From Clostridia bacterium (GTDB taxonomy: Bacteria > Bacillota > Clostridia > Oscillospirales > Acutalibacteraceae), in the NCBI GenBank assembly GCA_900755995.1, contig CAAEIM010000135.1, forward strand, positions 1 through 11,111: a stretch of DNA of 11,111 bases, in the 5' to 3' direction. Under the pieces are notes generated by a model. That model saw only the letters and a list, made by a program, of their open reading frames with translations, did not search any database and had not been told where the DNA came from. A program made the translations under genes and the position numbers. Below, piece after piece: positions 7,207 to 11,111 of the stretch (the first letter of the stretch is position 1; each line of letters opens with the position of its first letter).

Positions 7207-7235
7207 TATGGAAACACACTAAGGGAGGTGATGTG

Positions 7236-7571
7236 ATGAAGCTCGATACAATCGGCAAGAATATAAGAAAGTTCCGACTTGCGAGGAAATTACGCCAAGA
7301 AGATTTGGCTGAGAAAACAGATTTGACAACAAATTATATTGGTATGGTTGAGCGTGGAGAGAAAATTCCGTCACTCGAAACTTTCATAAAGATAGTAAAT
7401 GCTTTAGGTGTATCATCGGATATGGTTCTTACAGATGTTCTGGAAACGGGATATACAGTCAAGAACTCAATGCTGAATGAGAAGCTTGAAAAACTTGTTC
7501 CTGAAGATAGAAACAGAATTTATGAAGTCATAGATACACTTGTGAAGCAGTCAAAGCAAATACTTCCATAA
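7236..7571 (+). CDS. XRE-family helix-turn-helix transcriptional regulator
   Basis: A 111-residue Cro/CI-type regulator. The XRE domain spans residues ~6-60: IGKNIRKFRLARKLRQEDLA, then the recognition helix region TTNYIGMVERGEKIPS and the closing helix ETFIKIVNALGV. The C-terminal ~45 residues (VKNSMLNEKLEKLVPEDRN...) form a helical tail, probably for dimerisation. This type is very common on Clostridia ICEs. I prefer ATG at 7236 over the GTG immediately before it because AAGGGAGGTG (7221-7230) is better spaced to the ATG. The gene is divergent from the acidic unknown gene, with repeated operator-like motifs between them, and ends in a good terminator. It probably represses its own promoter and the divergent one. 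Confidence 0.93.
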   Translation: MKLDTIGKNIRKFRLARKLRQEDLAEKTDLTTNYIGMVERGEKIPSLETFIKIVNALGVSSDMVLTDVLETGYTVKNSMLNEKLEKLVPEDRNRIYEVIDTLVKQSKQILP

Positions 7572-7578
7572 AACACAG

Positions 7579-7611
7579 AAGTTCGTCCTAATCGACGAGC
7601 TTTCTTTTTTT
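7579..7611 (+). terminator. Rho-independent terminator after the XRE regulator
   Basis: AAGTTCGTC (7579-7587) pairs with GACGAGCTT (7594-7602): nine base pairs with one G-T pair and a six-base loop. TCTTTTTTTT follows. The next gene therefore needs its own promoter. Confidence 0.88.
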
Positions 7612-7631
7612 CAGTATAAAAAATTTCTGCT

Positions 7632-7658
7632 ATCGACAAATTTTTCGGGACTTCGACA
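7632..7658 (-). promoter_or_regulatory. Tandem Spo0A-box-like sites
   Basis: TTCGACA at 7652-7658 is the exact reverse complement of the Spo0A box TGTCGAA. ATCGACA at 7632-7638 differs from it by one base and lies exactly 20 bases away in the same orientation. A weaker TTCGGGA sits between them at 7644-7650. The perfect box ends 12 bases before the -10 hexamer at 7671, so it covers the -35 region, the position used by Spo0A-activated sigma-A promoters. Binding is not proven. Confidence 0.5.
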
Positions 7659-7667
7659 GAGAGAATA

Positions 7668-7676
7668 TGCTATAAC
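7668..7676 (+). promoter_or_regulatory. Extended -10 promoter of the Spo0A_C-like gene
   Basis: TGCTATAAC provides a TG-n extended -10 with TATAAC, five of six bases matching TATAAT. There is no -35 hexamer at normal spacing; the Spo0A-box-like sites occupy that region. This suggests an activator-dependent promoter with transcription starting near 7683 and a leader of about 45 bases. Confidence 0.6.
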
Positions 7677-7726
7677 AACAACTGTCAGTGATAGACACAT
7701 ACTAATAGACATAGGAGGAAGTAGAA

Positions 7727-7942
7727 GTGAACGACATTTTCAGACAAATAGCAAAAGAAAATGGAACAACCGAAAAAGCAGTAAAAGAGGAAATGCAGTT
7801 TGCCATTCGGGAAGCAATGAAAAGTGCTGAACCGGAAGCAATAGCTTTTTGGAAAGCAGTTGCACCGGACGGAAAAGAGCCGCCGATAGAAAAGGTCATA
7901 GCAATGATTGCATTGAATGTTAATAATAGAATGTATAATTGA
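7727..7942 (+). CDS. Stand-alone Spo0A C-terminal-domain-like small protein
   Basis: A 71-residue protein starting at GTG 7727, with AGGAGG (7713-7718) 8 bases upstream. It aligns by eye with the last ~65 residues of Spo0A: IFRQIAKENGTTEKAV resembles the Spo0A stretch YPxIAKKxNTTxSRV, then AIREAM resembles AIEVAW, and PPIEKVIAMIA resembles PTNSEFIAMVA. The receiver domain and the first helices of the DNA-binding domain are absent, so it cannot be phosphorylated like Spo0A. Several basic residues of the Spo0A recognition helix appear replaced (V-K-E-E-M-Q-F where Spo0A has V-E-R-A-I-R-H), so the DNA specificity may differ or be lost. It is a monocistronic gene with its own promoter, two 0A-like boxes and a terminator overlapping its stop. 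It may modulate host Spo0A or act as a small regulator of the element; this is inference. Confidence 0.8.
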   Translation: MNDIFRQIAKENGTTEKAVKEEMQFAIREAMKSAEPEAIAFWKAVAPDGKEPPIEKVIAMIALNVNNRMYN

Positions 7943-7974
7943 GGTGCTTCGGCATCTCATTTTTATTATTCTTT
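7941..7974 (+). terminator. Rho-independent terminator with UUCG loop
   Basis: GAGGTGC (7941-7947) and GCATCTC (7952-7958) form a 7-bp stem (one G-T pair) closed by the very stable TTCG tetraloop. ATTTTTATTATTCTTT follows. The stem overlaps the stop codon of the Spo0A_C-like gene, so that gene is transcribed alone. Confidence 0.88.
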
Positions 7975-8018
7975 AGAAGAGTTGCATTAGGTGTTTGCAA
8001 AAAGTGACACCTTAGTGT

Positions 8019-8061
8019 CTGAAAGGTTACATTTCTGCCTGAAATCTTGAAATGCCTGAAA
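8019..8061 (+). promoter_or_regulatory. Operator-like direct repeats around the restriction-modification promoter
   Basis: TGCCTGAAA occurs at 8036-8044 and 8053-8061, 17 bases apart, immediately before and after the -35 hexamer at 8047-8052. A shorter copy, CTGAAA, lies at 8019-8024. Just upstream, GACAC (8006-8010) and GTGTC (8015-8019) could form a small hairpin. A protein bound to these repeats would block RNA polymerase. The small XRE protein encoded downstream is the obvious candidate. Confidence 0.5.
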
Positions 8062-8075
8062 ATTTAATATATAAT
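8047..8075 (+). promoter_or_regulatory. Near-consensus promoter for regulator-hsdM-hsdS
   Basis: TTGAAA (8047-8052) and a perfect TATAAT (8070-8075) are separated by 17 bases. Transcription would start near 8082, leaving a leader of ~47 bases before the regulator's ATG at 8129. No other clear promoter precedes hsdM. Confidence 0.82.
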
Positions 8076-8128
8076 GTTAAATGACTAACTGTAACGAAGA
8101 AGAATTATAAGATGAAGAGGTGTTACTG

Positions 8129-8338
8129 ATGAAGATATGCTATAACAAACTTCAAAAACTTATGATTGACAATCAAATGAAAAGACAGGATTTAATGCGT
8201 GCAGCCGAAATTACATCATACGCTGCAACGAAGATAAATAAGAATGAGCCGGTATCTCTTGAAGTACTGATGAGGATATGTCAGGTGTTTCACTGTGACA
8301 TCGGAGATATATGCGAAGTTATTTTAGATGAAGATTAA
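8129..8338 (+). CDS. Small XRE/HTH regulator linked to the restriction-modification genes
   Basis: A 69-residue protein made almost entirely of one helix-turn-helix domain: MKICYNKLQKLMIDNQMKRQ, then DLMRAAEITSYAATKINKNE, then a closing segment SLEVLMRICQVFHCDIGDIC. This compact type, ending in DI(G/S)DI-E, is the usual small Cro/CI-like regulator found ahead of DNA methyltransferase genes in Firmicutes. ATG at 8129 is chosen because AGAGG (8116-8120) lies 8 bases upstream; a GTG at 8120 sits on that site and is rejected. hsdM begins 19 bases after the stop, so the genes are probably one operon. Direct repeats around the promoter suggest self-regulation, which would also set the methylase level. 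Confidence 0.88.
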   Translation: MKICYNKLQKLMIDNQMKRQDLMRAAEITSYAATKINKNEPVSLEVLMRICQVFHCDIGDICEVILDED

Positions 8339-8357
8339 AACACGGAGGTAATTATAG

Positions 8358-9929
8358 ATGGCAAGGGCTGCTAAACCAAAGAAAGAAATATCAATGGAAG
8401 AAGCACTTTGGAAAAGTGCTGATAAACTGAGAGGTTCTGTTGAGCCTGCGGAGTATAAGCACGTTGTTCTGAGTTTATTCTTCCTTAAATTTGCCAGTGA
8501 CAAGTTTGAGGAATGCCGTAATAAGATTATTGCTACACACGGCGAAAAGTATGCGGATATGAAACCGTTTTATACTCAGGAAAATGTATTCTATCTTCCT
8601 GAAGAAAGCCGTTGGAAGTACATTATTGAAAATGCAAAGCAGGACGATATTGCCCTGAAGATAGATACAGCACTTTATACGATTGAAAAGAACAACCCGG
8701 CACTGAAAGGTGCTTTGCCGGATAACTATTACTCCCGCTTACATATTGATACGGCAAAGTTGGCTTCTTTGCTTGATGAAATCAATCGTATCAATACAGA
8801 TGATAAAGAGAACGACATTATAGGTCGTGTATATGAGTATTTCCTTAGTAAGTTTGCTCTTGCAGAAGGAAAAGGTAAAGGAGAGTTCTACACACCAAAG
8901 TGTATTGTAAATCTGATTGCCGAAATGCTTGAGCCTTACGATGGAATACTTTATGACCCTTGTTGCGGTTCGGGCGGTATGTTTGTGCAGTCCATCAAGT
9001 TCGTAGAAGCACATAGCGGTAATAAAAAGAAAGTGTCTATTTACGGTCAGGAATACACAAATACCACTTTCAAACTGGCAAAAATGAACTTAGCTATCCG
9101 TGGTATTTCTGCAAATCTTGGAGAGATGGCAGCCAATACATTTACCAACGACCAACACAAAGACCTTAAAGCAGATTTCATTATGGCAAACCCACCTTTC
9201 AATCAGAAGCAGTGGAGAGCCGAGAATGAGCTTGTAGACGACCCTCGTTGGAATGGATATGAAGTTCCACCAACAAGCAACGCAAACTATGGTTGGATAC
9301 TGAATATTGTTTCTAAACTTTCACGAAACGGTGTGGCAGGTTTCCTGCTTGCCAATGGTGCATTATCTGATGATGGTACAGAGCTGAAAATCAGGCAGCA
9401 GCTTATAGAAAATCACTTGGTAGAAGCGATTATTATTCTTCCAAGAAACCTTTTCTACACCACTGACATCAGCGTTACCCTTTGGGTACTCAATAAGAAT
9501 AAAAAGGCTCGTGTTGTGGAACAGAACGGAAAGCTCAAACGCTATCGTGACCGAGAAGATGAAATACTCTTTATGGATTTACGACAGATGGGCAGTCCTT
9601 ATGAGAAGAAGTACATTGAATTGACAGAGGAAGATAGAGCCAAAGTTACAAGTGTATATCATAACTGGCAGCAGGAAGGCTATGAGGAAACTTATGAGAA
9701 TGTGCCGGAGTTTTGCTATTCTGCTTCTTTTGAAGAAGTAAAAGAAAAAGGATTTACTCTTGTACCAAGCAGATATATTGAGTTTGTCAACCGTGATGAG
9801 AACATCGACTTTGATACAAAAATGAAGTCATTGCAGGGAGAACTCAAAGAACTTCTTGTTCAAGAGGAAAAATCCAAATCAGATTTGCTTGCTGTATTTA
9901 AGGAGTTGGGATATGAAATCGAATTATGA
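8358..9929 (+). CDS. hsdM: Type I restriction-modification DNA methyltransferase subunit
   Basis: A 523-residue N6-adenine methyltransferase that uses S-adenosylmethionine and acts with HsdS. The N-terminal helical domain contains LWKSADKLRGSVEPAEYKHV and SLFFLKFASDKFEE (about residues 16-55). GEFYTPKCIVNLI (~176-188) precedes the SAM-binding motif DPCCGSGGMF at residues 200-209. The catalytic motif NPPF is at 278-281. The C-terminal ~100 residues are helical and end in LLAVFKELGYEIEL. Length and motif spacing are normal for HsdM, so the gene looks intact. GGAGGT (8344-8349) lies 8 bases before the ATG. The 3' end overlaps hsdS by 17 bases. Methylation by M2S complexes would protect DNA; restriction would need HsdR, which is not in the window. 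Confidence 0.97.
   Translation: MARAAKPKKEISMEEALWKSADKLRGSVEPAEYKHVVLSLFFLKFASDKFEECRNKIIATHGEKYADMKPFYTQENVFYLPEESRWKYIIENAKQDDIALKIDTALYTIEKNNPALKGALPDNYYSRLHIDTAKLASLLDEINRINTDDKENDIIGRVYEYFLSKFALAEGKGKGEFYTPKCIVNLIAEMLEPYDGILYDPCCGSGGMFVQSIKFVEAHSGNKKKVSIYGQEYTNTTFKLAKMNLAIRGISANLGEMAANTFTNDQHKDLKADFIMANPPFNQKQWRAENELVDDPRWNGYEVPPTSNANYGWILNIVSKLSRNGVAGFLLANGALSDDGTELKIRQQLIENHLVEAIIILPRNLFYTTDISVTLWVLNKNKKARVVEQNGKLKRYRDREDEILFMDLRQMGSPYEKKYIELTEEDRAKVTSVYHNWQQEGYEETYENVPEFCYSASFEEVKEKGFTLVPSRYIEFVNRDENIDFDTKMKSLQGELKELLVQEEKSKSDLLAVFKELGYEIEL
9900..9905 (+). promoter_or_regulatory. Ribosome binding site deciding the hsdS start
   Basis: AAGGAG lies inside the end of hsdM, 7 bases before ATG 9913. 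It fixes the hsdS start there rather than at an in-frame TTG 57 bases upstream, and implies translational coupling with hsdM. Confidence 0.8.
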
Positions 9930-11100
9930 TATTTTAGGAAACCATATCCGACTGATTGATACTCGGAACAGAGAAAGCATAACAGACAGAGTTTTGGGAA
10001 TTAACATAGACAAGTTCTTTATGCCGTCGGTTGCAAATGTCATTGGTACGGATTTGAGTAAATATAAACTGATAACAAAAGGAAAGTTTGCGTGTAATCC
10101 AATGCATGTTGGTCGTGATGAACGACTTCCGGTTGCATTGTATGATGAAGAAAAACCTGCTATTGTTTCTCCGGCATATTTTATGTTTGAGGTAATAGAT
10201 AACAGCATTTTGAATGAAGATTATCTGATGATGTGGTTTCGCAGACCGGAGTTTGACCGAATTTGTTGGTTACATACTGACGGGAGCGTTCGTGGTGGGA
10301 TTACTTGGGATGATATATGCAGACTAGAATTGCCTATTCCGCCTATTGAAAACCAGCTTGAAATAGTGAACAGTTATAAGGCAATTACGGAGAGAATTGC
10401 TTTAAAGCAGAAGATAAATGATAATTTAGAAGCTACGGTGCAAGCAATCTTCAAATCAGAATTTATTGACTACGAAAGAGCCAACTATTCCGATTACATA
10501 GAATTTGAGTTTGGAAAATATCCTGCCACTTGGAACTTGGTTGACTTGGATACCGCCGTCGATGTTCGTGATGGCACACACGACTCGCCAAGCCCAACTG
10601 AATCTGGTAAATATCTTATCACTTCTCGTCATCTGCTCCCATACGCTGTTGACCGTAGTGATGCGTATTTTATTAGTGAAGCCGATTTCAAGAAAGCCAA
10701 TGAGAGAAGCAAAGTCGAATATGGGGATATTCTTTTTAGTATGATTGGAACAATCGGTATTATTTCATTCATAACAGACAAAGAAGTTGACTTTGCGATA
10801 AAGAATGTAGGTTTGTTCCGTACCTCTCAAAATCCTACAATACGGTATTTCATTCTCTCGTATCTAAAAAGTAAAATCGTGGAGAACTATATATCTTCAT
10901 ATATGGCAGGAAGCACTCAATCGTATGTAAGCCTTAATGTGCTAAGAAAGATACCTCTTATTCTGCCCACAGAAGATGTACTTCAACATTTCGAGAAGCA
11001 AGTAACACCGTTGTATGCGAAAATGATTGAAAACACCCATGAAATTGCCAAGCTCAACGACTTAAAAGATGTAATAACCACATCTATGTCAAGCCGCTAA
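9913..11100 (+). CDS. hsdS: Type I restriction-modification specificity subunit
   Basis: A 395-residue DNA-recognition subunit that tells HsdM (and HsdR) which bipartite site to bind. Layout: target recognition domain 1 at residues ~1-136, with VSPAYFMFEV and GSVRGGITWDDI. The first conserved spacer helix is at ~138-190 (LELPIPPIENQLEIV, then the coiled segment ending AIFKSEF). Target recognition domain 2 is at ~195-345, with VRDGTHDSPSPTESGKYLIT and YGDILFSMIGTIG. The second spacer helix is at ~347-395 (IPLILPTEDVLQHFEKQV onward). Both halves are complete and the length is normal. It overlaps hsdM by 17 bases. The second recognition domain reads as somewhat different in codon choice (more C-ending codons around 10550-10640), as expected for these exchangeable domains. 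Only 11 bases follow its stop, so the rest of the locus is unseen. Confidence 0.95.
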   Translation: MKSNYDILGNHIRLIDTRNRESITDRVLGINIDKFFMPSVANVIGTDLSKYKLITKGKFACNPMHVGRDERLPVALYDEEKPAIVSPAYFMFEVIDNSILNEDYLMMWFRRPEFDRICWLHTDGSVRGGITWDDICRLELPIPPIENQLEIVNSYKAITERIALKQKINDNLEATVQAIFKSEFIDYERANYSDYIEFEFGKYPATWNLVDLDTAVDVRDGTHDSPSPTESGKYLITSRHLLPYAVDRSDAYFISEADFKKANERSKVEYGDILFSMIGTIGIISFITDKEVDFAIKNVGLFRTSQNPTIRYFILSYLKSKIVENYISSYMAGSTQSYVSLNVLRKIPLILPTEDVLQHFEKQVTPLYAKMIENTHEIAKLNDLKDVITTSMSSR

Positions 11101-11111
11101 ATTATCATTTA

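Noticed and set aside
7653..7658. TCGACA as a -35 hexamer for the Spo0A_C-like gene
   Set aside because: The spacer to TATAAC is only 12 bases. The sequence is better explained as a Spo0A-box-like site.
7685..7960. 91-residue - strand frame opposite the Spo0A_C-like gene
   Set aside because: The composition is Phe/Cys/Ser-rich and it runs through a terminator. The + strand gene has the promoter, ribosome binding site and family match.
9856..9912. Upstream TTG start for hsdS
   Set aside because: It would add 19 residues encoded inside hsdM with no ribosome binding site. AAGGAG is correctly placed for ATG 9913.
1..11111. CRISPR arrays, tRNA or rRNA genes, insertion sequences, attachment sites
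   Set aside because: I looked for regularly spaced repeats, cloverleaf-like segments, transposase frames and terminal inverted repeats and saw none.
11101..11111. Possible feature after hsdS
   Set aside because: Eleven AT-rich bases are too few to support any call.

Overview
The window reads as part of an integrative and conjugative element (ICE) of the Tn1549/CTn-like type found in gut Clostridia (Lachnospiraceae, Clostridioides and relatives). The reasons are moderate-to-low GC, strong AGGAGG-type ribosome binding sites, T-tract terminators, and an ordered set of transfer genes matching the families named after C. difficile loci CD1112 to CD1108. No attachment site, integrase or relaxase is inside the window, so the ICE assignment rests on the transfer genes. 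The host species cannot be named.

Region 1 (1-6493, all + strand) is the mating-channel module. It holds the 3' part of a polytopic VirB6/TrbL-like protein (CD1112 family), a tiny four-cysteine protein of 45 residues, a PrgI-family membrane protein, a VirB4-like ATPase (CD1110 family), a 133-residue soluble protein that I match from memory to DUF6075, a class B sortase, and a CD1108-family cell-wall hydrolase (N-terminal basic Ala/Lys/Thr repeats, one membrane span, lysozyme-like domain, CHAP domain). Genes overlap or sit 6-39 bases apart, so they look like one operon. A terminator-like hairpin straddles the sortase stop codon and may tune expression of the hydrolase. Together these genes would build the channel (VirB6, PrgI), power it (VirB4) and open or remodel the Gram-positive wall (sortase, hydrolase).

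Region 2 (6494-8338) is a regulatory and accessory patch. An unrecognised acidic 150-residue protein on the - strand converges on the hydrolase gene, with two strong hairpins between them. It is divergent from an XRE-family repressor gene, and the 225-base divergent region carries operator-like repeats. Next comes a 71-residue stand-alone protein resembling the C-terminal half of the Spo0A DNA-binding domain. Its gene is preceded by two Spo0A-box-like sites (one a perfect 7-mer) just upstream of an extended -10 promoter. This is the most interesting feature of the window. It is followed by a second, small XRE regulator with a near-consensus promoter bracketed by 9-base direct repeats.

Region 3 (8358-11100) is type I restriction-modification cargo: hsdM and an overlapping hsdS, in line with the small regulator and probably cotranscribed with it. 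No hsdR is in the window. In the usual form of these elements the CD1108-family gene is followed by other transfer genes (DUF4315, DUF4366/CD1107, topoisomerase). Here it is followed by cargo, so the transfer module either ends or is interrupted near base 6500.
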